64,000 nucleotides of DNA from an uncultured Acidobacteriaceae bacterium. Lineage in GTDB: Bacteria; Acidobacteriota; Terriglobia; Terriglobales; Acidobacteriaceae. The notes under the pieces are model-generated. The model did no database searches. It had not been told where the DNA came from and saw only the letters and a list, made by a program, of their open reading frames with translations. The DNA lies in contig CAINJJ010000008.1 in NCBI GenBank assembly GCA_903849645.1, positions 124,001 to 188,000 of the forward strand, written 5' to 3'. Positions 1 through 8,801 of this stretch are shown here, in pieces (the first letter of the stretch is position 1; the number at the start of each line of letters is the position of its first letter). The translations under genes were made by a program, and so were the position numbers.

Positions 1-2
1 AG

Positions 3-1442
3 GGAACCATTCCCGAAGAGCACCTCATCACCGCCCTCCATGAAGCCATCCGCGAAGACCGCATCTTCCCCATCCTCTTCTCCAGCGGCCTCGCCAACAT
101 GGCCACCGACCACCTGCTCGACTTCATCAAGGTCTACTGCCCCTCGCCCGCCGAGCGCGCCCCCTTCGCCGTCCGCACCCCCTCCATTGACGCCGCCGCC
201 ACCAGCGCCGCCGGCGAAGACGAAGCCCCGCCCCTTGCATCCCGCAAGGTCGCCGACTCTGAACCCGCCGCGGTCCTCGTCTTCAAGACCATGACCGACC
301 CCTTCTCCGGCCGCATCAGCTTCTTCAAGGTCATCAGCGGCGTCATCCGCAACGACGTCACCCTCGAAAACTACACCCGCCGCTCCCAGGAGCGCTTCTC
401 CCACCTCAGCATCATGCAGGGCCGCAAGCCCGTTGAAATCCCGGAACTCCACGCCGGCGACATCGGCGCCGTCGCCAAGCTCCGCGAAACCCTCACCGGC
501 GACACCCTCGGCCAAAAGGGAGCCGAGATCCAGATCGATCTCTTCCCCCTCCCCGAGCCCGCCATGACCTACGCCATTGAGCCCAAGTCCCGCGCCGACG
601 AAGACAAGCTCGCCCCCGCCATCCACAAGCTCATGGAAGAAGACCTCCTCATCCGCTTCTACCGCGACCCCCAGACCAACGAGTTCCTCATCGCCGGCGC
701 CGGCCAGCCCCACATCGAGGCCATCGTCAGCCGCCTCAAAAAGCGCTACCACGCCGAGGTCACCCTCAAGGCCCCCAAGGTCCCCTACCGCGAGACCATC
801 CGCGCCAAGGCCGAAGCGCAGGGCCGCCACAAGAAACAGACCGGCGGTCACGGCCAGTTCGGCGACTGCAAAATCCGCATGGAGCCCATGCCCCGCGGCG
901 GCGGCTTCGAGTTTGCCAACGAGACCTTCGGCGGCTCCGTCCCCCGCAACTTCATCCCCGCCATCGAAAAGGGAATCGTCGAGTCCGCCGCCCGCGGCTA
1001 TCTCGCCGGCTTCCCCGTTGTCGACTTCAAGGTGGTCGTCTTTGACGGCTCCTACCACGATGTCGATTCCAACGAAATGTCCTTCAAGATGGCCGGCCGC
1101 ATCGCCTTCCGCAAGGCCATGGAGCTATGCAAGCCCTGCCTCCTCGAACCCGTCATGAAGGTCGAAATCGAGGCCCCCGACGAGTTCGCCGGAACCCTCA
1201 TGGGCGACCTCAGCAGCCGCCGCGGCCGCGTCCAGGGCACTGACTCCAAGGGCCGCACCACCCTCATCAACGCCCAGGTCCCCATGGCCGAAATGCTCAC
1301 CTATGGAACCGTCCTCACTTCCATGACCCAGGGCAAAGGCAGCTACCGCATGGAAATGGACCACTACGACATCGTCCCGCAGTTAGTCGCCGAAAAAATC
1401 CTCGCCAACGCCAAAAGGCCCATCGACGAAGAGGAAGAATAG
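3..1442 (+). CDS. Elongation factor G-like GTPase (EF-G2 type), C-terminal part; start lies before the window
   Basis: The reading frame is open from the window edge, so the N-terminal GTPase domain is probably missing only because the window begins inside the gene. The visible part has the end of the G domain, domain II (LVFKTMTDPFSGRISFFKV), domains III and IV (GRHKKQTGGHGQFGD, then GGFEFANETFGGSVPRNFIPAIEKG) and the domain V fold (EPVMKVEIEAPDEFAG). The RHKKQTGGHGQFGD form of domain IV resembles the EF-G2/FusA2 paralogues more than canonical EF-G, which usually has AKQSGGRGQYG. EF-G catalyses ribosomal translocation; the role of EF-G2 paralogues is less clear. The ATG at 99 is internal, because conserved sequence (EEHLITALHEAIREDRIFP) continues upstream in frame. 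The protein ends with an acidic EEEE tail. Confidence 0.88.
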   Translation, partial: GTIPEEHLITALHEAIREDRIFPILFSSGLANMATDHLLDFIKVYCPSPAERAPFAVRTPSIDAAATSAAGEDEAPPLASRKVADSEPAAVLVFKTMTDPFSGRISFFKVISGVIRNDVTLENYTRRSQERFSHLSIMQGRKPVEIPELHAGDIGAVAKLRETLTGDTLGQKGAEIQIDLFPLPEPAMTYAIEPKSRADEDKLAPAIHKLMEEDLLIRFYRDPQTNEFLIAGAGQPHIEAIVSRLKKRYHAEVTLKAPKVPYRETIRAKAEAQGRHKKQTGGHGQFGDCKIRMEPMPRGGGFEFANETFGGSVPRNFIPAIEKGIVESAARGYLAGFPVVDFKVVVFDGSYHDVDSNEMSFKMAGRIAFRKAMELCKPCLLEPVMKVEIEAPDEFAGTLMGDLSSRRGRVQGTDSKGRTTLINAQVPMAEMLTYGTVLTSMTQGKGSYRMEMDHYDIVPQLVAEKILANAKRPIDEEEE

Positions 1443-1516
1443 GTTTGCAATCTATGGGTGGTGGTTCGATGCAATGTCATTGAACCACCACAATTTCGTC
1501 ATCACAACCACAAGCC

Positions 1517-1565
1517 TGTCATCCTGAGCGCAGCGAATCGAAGGATCTGCGGTTGTTTTTTCTAC
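1517..1565. repeat. Putative dispersed intergenic repeat
   Basis: The sequence around catcctgagcgcagcgaatc followed by gaaggatctgcggt and a T-rich stretch resembles a short element that I recall recurring in intergenic regions of acidobacterial genomes. There is only one clear copy here, so its repetitive nature is from memory and not shown by this window. Confidence 0.35.
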
Positions 1566-1630
1566 TCCCATGTTTCTTAAGGTTTGCGGGTGGCCCCGGT
1601 CTCGGTGACCCTTCACACCCCAGATGAGGG

Positions 1631-1669
1631 TACCCCCGGTCCCTCCCTCGCAGTTGAGGACCGGGGATA
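1631..1669. repeat. Inverted repeat with 12-bp arms and one mismatch
   Basis: The arms tacccccggtcc (1631-1642) and ggaccggggata (1658-1669) pair with one mismatch around a 15-nt loop. It is far downstream of the EF-G stop and lacks a following T tract, so a repeat hairpin is likelier than an intrinsic terminator. Confidence 0.5.
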
Positions 1670-2134
1670 CCGCGGACCCAAACAGGGCCGCCGCCATTTT
1701 TTCTCGACGGAATCCCTCGGTGGGGCGGGTGGCCCATTTTTCGCTTCTTTCCAGCGAAGGAGCGGGGCTGCCCCTTTTTCTCATGAACAGGAAGCGGGAG
1801 TTGGGGGGCGACGGCCGGCATCTCTTCGCGCTCAGAAGGCCTTCAGAGTCGAGGGGGCTTTGACTGAACGGCTTCCCTCCCCCCCTCCCCAGATTCTGGG
1901 TGGAAATCCCCTGTTTTCAGCGAGATGAGTGGAGCTGTTCCCCGCAAAATCTTGATTCCACAGGTGTTGGCCGCGGAATCTTGATAACAAAGGACTTAGA
2001 GGCGCTGGCGGCGAGGGCGGCGGCGGCTTGGGGTTGAAAAGTGAATCTAGTTATTATTGTGCGCTTTTTGCGTGTAACTATCGGCAAATTGGCGGGGAGA
2101 ATTTTTCGTTTTTTCGGGGGGCTGGCCTGGCCGG

Positions 2135-2395
2135 TTGAAGAGGGCGGGACGGCGCGGGCGATTCGGCACGGAATACAATCTGGTTGTGAGCGTGGACGAG
2201 TCGAAGCTCGACTTTAACTATGTGCCGAAGCACCTGGCGGAGAGGGTCCGCAACTGGCTGAGCCTGACGGTCGGTGAGCGAATAATCCTGACTTCCGAGT
2301 TGAGCCTGGCGGCGTGGGCGAAGATCGGGGTTGTTCATGATCCTAGCAAGCAGATGGATAAGACAATCCGGAAGTTGACTCGTTCGCAGGATTGA
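2135..2395 (+). CDS. Small hypothetical protein (86 aa)
   Basis: I do not recognise this protein. From about residue 15 the composition is protein-like (SVDESKLDFNYVPKHLAERV, then LTVGERIILTSELSLAAWAK), with a predicted amphipathic helix, while the first residues are arginine/glycine-rich. A GTG near 2187 could be the true start. It lies upstream of the HigA-like gene where a HigB toxin might be expected, but it shows no HigB or RelE motif. Whether it is a real gene is uncertain. Confidence 0.35.
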   Translation: MKRAGRRGRFGTEYNLVVSVDESKLDFNYVPKHLAERVRNWLSLTVGERIILTSELSLAAWAKIGVVHDPSKQMDKTIRKLTRSQD

Positions 2396-2460
2396 TTGAG
2401 TTGGAAATCTCTGGTGTGCCTGATCTAGAAAGAGGGTCAGATGGGTTCGTGGTCTCCCAC

Positions 2461-2486
2461 CCATTCCGCGAAAAGATGCGGAATGG
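2461..2486. repeat. Perfect 9-bp inverted repeat abutting the HigA-like start
   Basis: ccattccgc (2461-2469) and gcggaatgg (2478-2486) are perfect inverted arms around an 8-nt loop. The flanks ggtctcccac and ggcaccc could extend the stem with bulges. It ends one base before the ATG of the HigA-like gene. Both the structure and the position suggest a REP-like element that moved next to, or into, the 5' end of that gene. Confidence 0.6.
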
Positions 2487-2822
2487 ATGGGGCACCCGGC
2501 CATCGAGTTGATGACCCTGCTGGTCGAGCGTTACGAGCAGGAACATTACCCGGTTCCGGCCGCCGACCCCCCGGATGTGCTGCGTTTTCTGCTGGAACAG
2601 AGTGGGCTCTCGCAGCGCGACATTGCCTCGGAGCTGGGCAGCGAAAGCACTGTATCGCTGGTTCTCAGCGGCAAGCGGCAACTCAACCGCCTTCACATTG
2701 AACGGCTGAGCCGGCGATTCAACCTGTCGCCCGCGGTCTTCTTTGGGCTGTCGCAATCGCAATCAAGAGTCCAACCTCGGGAGTACCCATCGGGCCAGGG
2801 GGCCTCTGGTTATCAAGGCTGA
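2487..2822 (+). CDS. HigA-like HTH antitoxin, N-terminally shortened
   Basis: This is a Cro/C1-type helix-turn-helix protein of the HigA antitoxin type. The family pattern is clear: a helix ending LLVERYEQEHYPVP, then LRFLLEQSGLSQRDIASELG, then the recognition-helix region STVSLVLSGKRQLNRLHIERLSRRFNLSPAVFF. Typical members have about 30 more N-terminal residues before the LLVE..E.EHYP segment; here they are replaced by MGHPAIELM directly after a hairpin. ATG 2511 is an alternative start. No HigB toxin gene adjoins it, so it is probably a solitary or decaying antitoxin. A glycine/glutamine-rich tail follows the domain. Confidence 0.72.
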   Translation: MGHPAIELMTLLVERYEQEHYPVPAADPPDVLRFLLEQSGLSQRDIASELGSESTVSLVLSGKRQLNRLHIERLSRRFNLSPAVFFGLSQSQSRVQPREYPSGQGASGYQG

Positions 2823-2836
2823 TAATTCACACCCTC

Positions 2837-5413
2837 TCACTGGATCAGGAGCGGTTCGTCGTCCTTGAGTTCCTCGGGGGGGATGATGACGGCGGCAGCT
2901 ACCTTGTCGTCGATCTCCAGGGTGAGGAGGCGTACGCCCTGGGTAGCGCGGCCGGCGGCGCGGATGGTTTTGGTGTCGATGCGGATCATTTTGCCGAACT
3001 GGCTGATGACCATGAGTTCGGAGGAGTCATCGACCATGGCGATGGTGTTGACGCGGCCGATGCGGGGGGTGACGGCCATGTTTTTGACGCCCTTGCCGCC
3101 GCGGGTCTGGAGGCGGTACTCCTCGACGTTGGTGCGCTTGCCGAAGCCGTTCTGGGTGATCGCGAGGATGCGGTATTCGCCCGGCTCGTGCTCCTTGGGG
3201 GTGACGGCGACGCCGACGACGTAGTCGTTTTTGGCGAGGTCGATGCCGCGGACGCCATAGGCGGGGCGGCCCATGGAGCGGACGTCGTTTTCGTCAAAGC
3301 GGATGGCCATGCCGAGGTGGGTGGCGAGGAAGACGATCTGGCTCCCGTCGGTGATGCGGGCGGCGACCAGCTCGTCGTCCTTGTCAATGCCGATGGCGAT
3401 GATGCCGCGGGCCATGACGTTGGAGAAGTCCTTGAGGGGGGTCTTTTTGACGGTGCCCTTCTGGGTGGTGAAGAAGATGAACTTGCCTTCTTCCTCCAGG
3501 TTGCGCACGGGGAGGATGGCGCGGACGTTTTCGCCCTGCTGTAGGTCGAGCAGGCTCTGCATGGACTTGCCCTTGCCGGCGGCGCTGACGTCGGGGATCT
3601 CATAGACCTTGAGCCAGTAAACGCGGCCGGTGTTGGTGAAGCAGAGGAGGAAGGCGTGGGTGGAGTCGACGATGAGCTGGGCGACGAAGTCCTCTTCACG
3701 GGTCTTCATGCCGGTGCGGCCGGTGCCGCCGCGGCGCTGCTGGCGATAGATGCTGATGGGGGTGCGCTTGAGGTAGCCCTGGTGGGAGACGGTGACGGCG
3801 ACCTGCTCATCGGCGATGAGGTCCTCTAGCTGGAGCTCGGCGGACTCGTCAACGATCTGGGTGCGGCGGGCGTCGCCGTACTTGTCGCGGACCTCTTCAA
3901 GCTCCTTGACGATGACGGCGCGAAGCTTGGTTTCGCTGGCCAGGATGGACTCGTACTCGGCGATCTTTTCGCGGACTTCCTTGAGCTCCTTGAGCAGCTC
4001 GTCGATGGAGAGCTGGGTGAGGCGGTAGAGCTGGAGTTCGAGGATGGCGTCGATCTGGCGGAGGGTGAGGCCCTTCTCTTCGTGAGGCAGGTGGGCGCGG
4101 TCGAGATTGAGGATGATCTCAGTGCCCTTGCCCCAGGCATAGAGGTTTTCGCGGGCCTCGGCGCGTGAGCCGGAGCCGCGGATGATGCGGATGACGGTGT
4201 CGAGATTGTCGAGGGCGATCTTGTATCCCTCGAGGATGTGTTCGCGCTCGCGGGCCTTGCGGAGCAGGTAGACTGTGCGGCGCTGGACGACGTCGACGCG
4301 ATGGTCGATGAAGGCGCGGATGGCCTGGTCGAGAGGAAGCTCGCGCGGCTGCCCGTTGAGCACGGCGAGGAAGATCATGGAGAAGCTCTCTTGCATCTGG
4401 GTGTGCTTGTAGAGCTGATTGAGGACGATCTCAGGCTGAGAGCCGCGCTTGAGCTCGATGACGATTCTCATGCCGTCGCGGTCGGACTCGTCGCGCACGT
4501 CGGAGATGTCGTCGACGATCTTGTCGGTGACCAGTTCGGCGATGCGTTCGATGAGCTTGGACTTGTTGACCTGATAAGGAATCTCAGTGACGATGATGGC
4601 CTGTTTTTCCTTGGTCAGGTTTTCAGTGGCCACTTTGGCGCGCATCATGAAGCGGCCGCGGCCGGTTTTATAGGCCTGGGGGATGCCGGACTTGCCGTAA
4701 AGGAAGCCGCCGGTGGGGAAGTCGGGGCCCTGGACGTGCTTGAGGACCTCAGCCAGGCCAGCCTGGGGATTGAGCACCAGCTCGATGGCGGCGTTGACGA
4801 CCTCAGTGAGGTTGTGGGGCGGGATGTTGGTGGCCATGCCGACAGCAATCCCGCTTGACCCGTTGACGATGAGGTTGGGAATGCGGGTGGGCAGGACAGT
4901 GGGTTCAAGCGTGGACTCGTCGTAGTTGGGGGTGAAGTCGACGGTCTCCATGTCGATGTCGGCGAGCATTTCGCCCGCGATGCGCTCCATGCGGCACTCG
5001 GTGTAACGCATGGCGGCGGGCGGGTCGCCGTCGACGGAGCCAAAGTTGCCCTGGCCATCGACGAGGGGATAGCGGAGGGAGAAGGGCTGGGCCATGCGGA
5101 CGAGGGTGTCGTAGATGGCGGAGTCGCCGTGGGGGTGGTAGACACCCATGGCCTGGCCGACAACCTTGGCGCACTTGGTGTACTTCTTGTTGTGCTGCAG
5201 GCCCATCTCGCTGAGGGTGTAGAGAACGCGGCGATGGACGGGCTTGAGGCCGTCGCGGGCATCGGGGAGCGCGCGGCCGATGATGACCGACATCGAGTAG
5301 TCGAGATAAGAGCGGCGCATCTCCTCTTCGATATTGATGGGGATGAGGTTGGTGCCGCTATTGGGCGGGGTGCCGCCTTCGAGGGGGAGGAGGGGGTTCT
5401 GATCGTCGGCCAT
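2837..5413 (-). CDS. gyrA: DNA gyrase subunit A
   Basis: GyrA cuts and rejoins DNA and, with GyrB, introduces negative supercoils. The N-terminal breakage-reunion domain is complete, with the active tyrosine in [10 protein letters not shown] (Tyr137 from the chosen start). The quinolone-determining segment [13 protein letters not shown] has Ser98 and Asp102 at the positions of E. coli Ser83 and Asp87, the residues normally linked to sensitivity. The C-terminal beta-pinwheel carries a GyrA-box-like QRRGGTG and QTRGGKG. I chose ATG 5413 (MADDQNP) because the extra 19 residues from 5470 are not GyrA-like; the product is 858 aa. The acidic end of the protein is usual for GyrA. Confidence 0.96.
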   Translation of the reverse strand: MADDQNPLLPLEGGTPPNSGTNLIPINIEEEMRRSYLDYSMSVIIGRALPDARDGLKPVHRRVLYTLSEMGLQHNKKYTKCAKVVGQAMGVYHPHGDSAIYDTLVRMAQPFSLRYPLVDGQGNFGSVDGDPPAAMRYTECRMERIAGEMLADIDMETVDFTPNYDESTLEPTVLPTRIPNLIVNGSSGIAVGMATNIPPHNLTEVVNAAIELVLNPQAGLAEVLKHVQGPDFPTGGFLYGKSGIPQAYKTGRGRFMMRAKVATENLTKEKQAIIVTEIPYQVNKSKLIERIAELVTDKIVDDISDVRDESDRDGMRIVIELKRGSQPEIVLNQLYKHTQMQESFSMIFLAVLNGQPRELPLDQAIRAFIDHRVDVVQRRTVYLLRKAREREHILEGYKIALDNLDTVIRIIRGSGSRAEARENLYAWGKGTEIILNLDRAHLPHEEKGLTLRQIDAILELQLYRLTQLSIDELLKELKEVREKIAEYESILASETKLRAVIVKELEEVRDKYGDARRTQIVDESAELQLEDLIADEQVAVTVSHQGYLKRTPISIYRQQRRGGTGRTGMKTREEDFVAQLIVDSTHAFLLCFTNTGRVYWLKVYEIPDVSAAGKGKSMQSLLDLQQGENVRAILPVRNLEEEGKFIFFTTQKGTVKKTPLKDFSNVMARGIIAIGIDKDDELVAARITDGSQIVFLATHLGMAIRFDENDVRSMGRPAYGVRGIDLAKNDYVVGVAVTPKEHEPGEYRILAITQNGFGKRTNVEEYRLQTRGGKGVKNMAVTPRIGRVNTIAMVDDSSELMVISQFGKMIRIDTKTIRAAGRATQGVRLLTLEIDDKVAAAVIIPPEELKDDEPLLIQ

Positions 5414-5601
5414 AAGGGTTTTTCCGGGCTCGCGGAGGCGGCAAGAAGGGGCCGGTGGAAACAGGGCCACCCTGGCGCGGGCCGTGCTTCTATTTTACCC
5501 TTTAGATACCCATTTAGGCAAGGTGAATCCGAGGATTTAAGTCCTTATGCTGCTTTTACTTATAGGGATTTTGGGCGGCTCTCTGGTGAGCGCGCGAAGT
5601 C

Positions 5602-5988
5602 TCAAGCCGCGGGGCGGGATTTCGCTTTGGATTTGGCGTCGGCGCCGGACTTCTTTTTGGCCTTTTTCCCACCGTCCTGCTCGCCCAGTCCGGTGAGGAA
5701 GACCGGCGGCTGGTCGGGGAAGCGAACCATCAAGGTGAGCTCGCCGCCGACCCCCTCGACGTAGCCGCGCAGGGTGGAGATGTAGAGGTCAGTGCGCTTT
5801 TCGATGCGGGAGACGCCTTCCTGGCCGATTTTGAGCTTATTGGAGAGGCGGGCCTGGGTGAGCTTTGTGAGGCTTCTAAGCTCGCGCAGACTCAGTTCTT
5901 CCGCCTTCAACTCTTCGGCGCGCTGCTTGATCCAGCTCTGATCCTCCGGGGAGAACTCTTTAAAGACTTCTTCGTAAGGAATGGTCAT
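5602..5988 (-). CDS. XRE-family antitoxin (HigA-type), downstream partner of a RelE/HigB-like toxin
   Basis: A 128-aa protein with one helix-turn-helix (LRSLTKLTQARLSNKLKIGQEGVSRIEKRTDLYISTL split around the turn at residues 38-75), followed by VEGVGGELTLMVRFPD, which is typical of antitoxins paired with Gp49-like toxins. It should bind the toxin and repress the operon. Its start overlaps the toxin stop by 4 bp, indicating translational coupling in toxin-first order. The last 28 residues are a lysine/alanine-rich tail (GGKKAKKKSG...KSKAKS), which is unusual and could add non-specific DNA affinity. Confidence 0.85.
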   Translation of the reverse strand: MTIPYEEVFKEFSPEDQSWIKQRAEELKAEELSLRELRSLTKLTQARLSNKLKIGQEGVSRIEKRTDLYISTLRGYVEGVGGELTLMVRFPDQPPVFLTGLGEQDGGKKAKKKSGADAKSKAKSRPAA

Positions 5989-6407
5989 TTCTTCTCCTTC
6001 TTCGCTTTTTGCGGAGCTTGCAGATTGAGCAAGTGCTGAGCAAACCGCTTGTCTGCAATGTTGATCAGGCTACCGTAGAATCGGCCCTTTGTTACCCCGG
6101 ACTTGTTGCCACCCACCAATAGAATTGCCGCCCGTACCGGATCAAATGCGAATGCCACCCGCCAAACCTCGCCATTCGACTCGAAGCGAAGCTCCTTCAT
6201 ATTCGCGTGGCGAGACCCTTTCAAGGCGTCCACATAGGGCCTGCCCAGAAACGGGCCACGGTCTCTCAACCGCTCCAGGCGTGCCGCAAGTTCCCTCTTG
6301 ACCTCACTCGAAAGTTCCCGAAACTCAGGCAGAAAGTCCACATGGAACTCCACCTTCCATTGCTTGTCCGTATTATGCTCTGGAATGCCTAATGTCTTCA
6401 AGTGCAT
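5985..6407 (-). CDS. RelE/HigB-like (Gp49 family) toxin
   Basis: A 140-aa protein with the pattern of phage Gp49-like/HigB mRNA-interferase toxins: VEFHVDFLPEFRELSSEVKREL, then LRDRGPFLGRPYVDALKGSRHANMKELRF, then WRVAFAFDPVRAAILLVGGNKSG. Family members cut mRNA on the ribosome. It is the first gene of a two-gene operon with the XRE antitoxin, with a 4-bp ATGA overlap. It ends in a lysine-rich tail (QKAKKEKK), as the antitoxin does. The first 15 residues look unconserved, so the true start could be slightly further in. Confidence 0.85.
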   Translation of the reverse strand: MHLKTLGIPEHNTDKQWKVEFHVDFLPEFRELSSEVKRELAARLERLRDRGPFLGRPYVDALKGSRHANMKELRFESNGEVWRVAFAFDPVRAAILLVGGNKSGVTKGRFYGSLINIADKRFAQHLLNLQAPQKAKKEKK

Positions 6408-6419
6408 ATTTCGCCTCCC

Positions 6420-7628
6420 TCACAGCAACCCAGGCAGGCTGAGGAGGCAGAAGACGGCCTGGAGGAGAACGAGGGCGGCGGCGGAGGCGAGGGCGAGGCG
6501 GCCGCAGGGGGCTTCATAGGCGTCGGCGAAGACACCGGCGATGAAAGTGAGCAGGAAGGGCAGCGCCCAGAGCCAGGGGCTGCCGGGAACGCCGGTGAGG
6601 ATGAGGGGCAGAAGCAGGACGGCGGCAAGCAGGGGGAAGGTGTTGCCGAAGTACCAGCTCTTGCGGAGGAGGAGAAACAGGAGGAGAGCGGCAGCGGAGG
6701 CGAGAGAGACTCCGGCGTTGGGAAGGGCGGCGAAGAAGCGGTGGGCGGGGTCGAGCGAGAAGGAGAGGAAGCCGGCCGCGGAGCGGAAGAGGTAGCTGAA
6801 TGCGTCGGGGGAGAAGCCGTAGCAGGCGAAGAGGAGGAGCATGGCTCCGGCGGAGGCGAGGAGGATAACGGGCAGCACCTGGCTGCGGCGTCCCTCGGCG
6901 ACCCAGAGCATGGCGGCGAGACCCACGAGGGCCACGACAGGCAGGGCGGCGATGTGGGAGGCGGCGGCGAGGCCGAAGGCGGCGATGAGAAGGACGATGC
7001 GGGGGCGCCATCTGCGCCGCGGACCCTGCATGGCGTGGGCGACTCCGATGCAGGTATAGACGCCGCCGAAGACGCCGAGGGCGGCAAGCAGTTCAGGATT
7101 GGGCGCGACACTGGCTCGAAGCACGGCGGGAGAGAAGCAGTAGAGGGCCAGGGCGGTGTAACCGCCGAGGTTGCCATAGAGGCGGCGGGTAACCCACCAC
7201 AGGCAGCCCCCCAGGAGCACTCCGGCGAGGAGGAAGGGGAGGCGGAGGAGAAAGAGGGTGTAGGTGAGTTGGTGGCGGAGTTCCCAACTGCTCAACTGGC
7301 CGTCGGCCAGGACAACGCGGTCTTCCGCTTTGCGGAAGTGGTCGAGACCGCGCTCGAGGGCGAGGTTGAGGGTGAGGGGGAGCCCGGCGAGGCGGTAGGC
7401 CAGAACGCCGTCGTGGATGTTGCCGCAGGTGGTGAAGTAGCCGGTGAGGGACGAAGGGCGCTCCCACATTTCGCGGCCGCAGCGGGCGTACTGGTAGTCG
7501 CGGTCAGAGAGGGCCTGGCGGCTGGTGAGCCAGAGCCCCTGGGCCAGGAAGAGCAGCAGGAGCCCGGCGGCGATGCGCTGGGGCAGGTTGAAGCGGAAGC
7601 GGCGAATCCGGGCAAAGCGAGGGGTCAT
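6420..7628 (-). CDS. Polytopic inner-membrane protein of unknown function, possibly GT-C-like
   Basis: A 402-aa protein with about ten hydrophobic segments. A first helix (IAAGLLLLFLAQGLWLT) is followed by a soluble loop with YARCGREMWERP and TTCGNIHDG, and then by many membrane segments. The topology recalls GT-C glycosyltransferases of the ArnT/PMT kind, in which the first large loop is catalytic, but I see no diagnostic DE or DD motif. I chose ATG 7628 (MTPRFARIRR) because the 45 residues from 7763 do not look like protein. The gene points away from the TIM-barrel gene at 7729, with about 100 bp between them. Confidence 0.6.
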   Translation of the reverse strand: MTPRFARIRRFRFNLPQRIAAGLLLLFLAQGLWLTSRQALSDRDYQYARCGREMWERPSSLTGYFTTCGNIHDGVLAYRLAGLPLTLNLALERGLDHFRKAEDRVVLADGQLSSWELRHQLTYTLFLLRLPFLLAGVLLGGCLWWVTRRLYGNLGGYTALALYCFSPAVLRASVAPNPELLAALGVFGGVYTCIGVAHAMQGPRRRWRPRIVLLIAAFGLAAASHIAALPVVALVGLAAMLWVAEGRRSQVLPVILLASAGAMLLLFACYGFSPDAFSYLFRSAAGFLSFSLDPAHRFFAALPNAGVSLASAAALLLFLLLRKSWYFGNTFPLLAAVLLLPLILTGVPGSPWLWALPFLLTFIAGVFADAYEAPCGRLALASAAALVLLQAVFCLLSLPGLL

Positions 7629-7728
7629 GAGGATGTTGGGAACCGCATTCAGTTTAAACGGTGGGCTGCGAGGACAGGTTGAAACGGCTCGGCGGGCGGC
7701 GTAGAACCGAAGGTAGGAGAGGATTCCA

Positions 7729-8757
7729 ATGGCGTCAGTGGTGCGGCCCTTTGTGTTTGGCATCTATCCGGGCGGGGAGGCGGGCTCGGACGACGGAATG
7801 GCGGGGGGGCCGCCCGGAGATCCGGCGCGGATTGAGGCGGCGCTGCGCGAACTGGCTGGGGGCGTGGCTCCCTTCATTGTGCGGGCCTATGAGCGGTTCA
7901 GCGACAGGGATGCGCCATCGGCGTGGCCGCGGCAGACGCCGGAGAACTACACACAGTATTTGCGCGAGGGGCGGCTGCTGGACCTGGTGGTGATGTTTCA
8001 GTCCAGAAGCGGAGACGTGCCGGGGTTTGTGGAGTTTGTGCGGTCGCTGGTGCGGGAGCACGGGCGGAAGCTCTATTCGATCCAGGTGACGGAAGAGGCC
8101 AACTTTACGGATGGCCCGGACTGCATTGACGGGCCGTGGCCGCGGGTGCGGGAGGCGCTGGTGGAAGGAGTGAAGGCGGCCAAGGGGGCGGCTCTGCGCC
8201 TGGGGATGAGCCGGGTGAAGGTGGGCTTCAACTCGACGCCGACGTTTGGCCCGGCGGCGGCGTTCTGGAACGGGATTGGGGAGTTGGGCGGGCCGGAGTT
8301 TGTGGCGGCGCTGGACTATGTGGGGATGGATTTCTTTCCGGACGTGTTTGCCCCTGCGCCCGACCTGCGGGGGGCGGTGCTGGGGGTGCTGGAGACGATG
8401 CGCTCGAGCTGGCTGGCGGCAGCAGGGATTCCGGCGACAGTGCCGATTCACGTGGCGGAGAACGGTTGGCCAACGGGACCGGACAGGACGGAGGAGCGGC
8501 AGTGCGAGGTCTTTGAGACCGTGGTGCGGACCATTGTGGAATCGCGGGAGCAGTTGAACATCGAGCGGTACACGATCTTCGCGCTGCGGGATTCGGAGAG
8601 CTTTGCGCCGGAGTCGGCGGAGAACATCTTTTTCCACTTCGGGTTGACGCGGTCAGACTACACGCCGAAGCGGGCGTTTGAGACGTGCAGAGAGCTGATT
8701 GCGGAGTTTGGGCGGGGGGAGCACGGAGGAGGTTTGCGGTTGTGCGACGGAGATTAA
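7729..8757 (+). CDS. Probable TIM-barrel glycosidase-like protein
   Basis: A 342-aa protein with no signal peptide. The alternating pattern suggests a (beta/alpha)8 barrel: FVFGIYPGG at the start, KLYSIQVTEEANF near residue 120, FVAALDYVGMDFFPD in the middle, and VPIHVAENGWPTGPDRTEERQ near residue 250. In clan GH-A enzymes an acid/base Glu follows strand 4 and a nucleophile Glu follows strand 7; the EEANF and AENGWP glutamates fit that arrangement. I cannot assign a family or substrate. It lies 44 bp upstream of a GH43 gene on the same strand, so a shared role in carbohydrate metabolism is plausible. Confidence 0.6.
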   Translation: MASVVRPFVFGIYPGGEAGSDDGMAGGPPGDPARIEAALRELAGGVAPFIVRAYERFSDRDAPSAWPRQTPENYTQYLREGRLLDLVVMFQSRSGDVPGFVEFVRSLVREHGRKLYSIQVTEEANFTDGPDCIDGPWPRVREALVEGVKAAKGAALRLGMSRVKVGFNSTPTFGPAAAFWNGIGELGGPEFVAALDYVGMDFFPDVFAPAPDLRGAVLGVLETMRSSWLAAAGIPATVPIHVAENGWPTGPDRTEERQCEVFETVVRTIVESREQLNIERYTIFALRDSESFAPESAENIFFHFGLTRSDYTPKRAFETCRELIAEFGRGEHGGGLRLCDGD

Positions 8758-8801
8758 ATCGCTTTACCAGGGAGCGGGGCGGGCGGTACACTGAGCCGGC
8801 C

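Larger units (their letters stand above)
1443..2134. other. Intergenic region with repeat-like sequence and no convincing gene
   Basis: About 690 bp between the EF-G-like gene and the next possible ORF. ORFs on both strands are short, proline/arginine-rich and do not look like proteins. The stretch holds a repeat-like segment near 1517-1565, a long-armed hairpin at 1631-1669 and an imperfect stem near 1730-1775 around gtggcccattttt and ggggctgccccttttt. It reads as a mosaic of small non-coding repeats. No tRNA or insertion sequence is visible. Confidence 0.55.

Noticed and set aside
1460-1480. ggttcgatgc, which resembles a tRNA T-loop
   Set aside because: No acceptor, D or anticodon stems can be drawn around it.
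1584-1928. 114-aa plus-strand frame and its overlapping minus-strand frames
   Set aside because: They lie in repeat-like spacer sequence and show no protein-like composition.
6402-7682. 426-aa plus-strand frame rich in Glu, Gly and Ala
   Set aside because: It is the antisense of the membrane-protein gene; the composition is a mirror of a hydrophobic coding strand.
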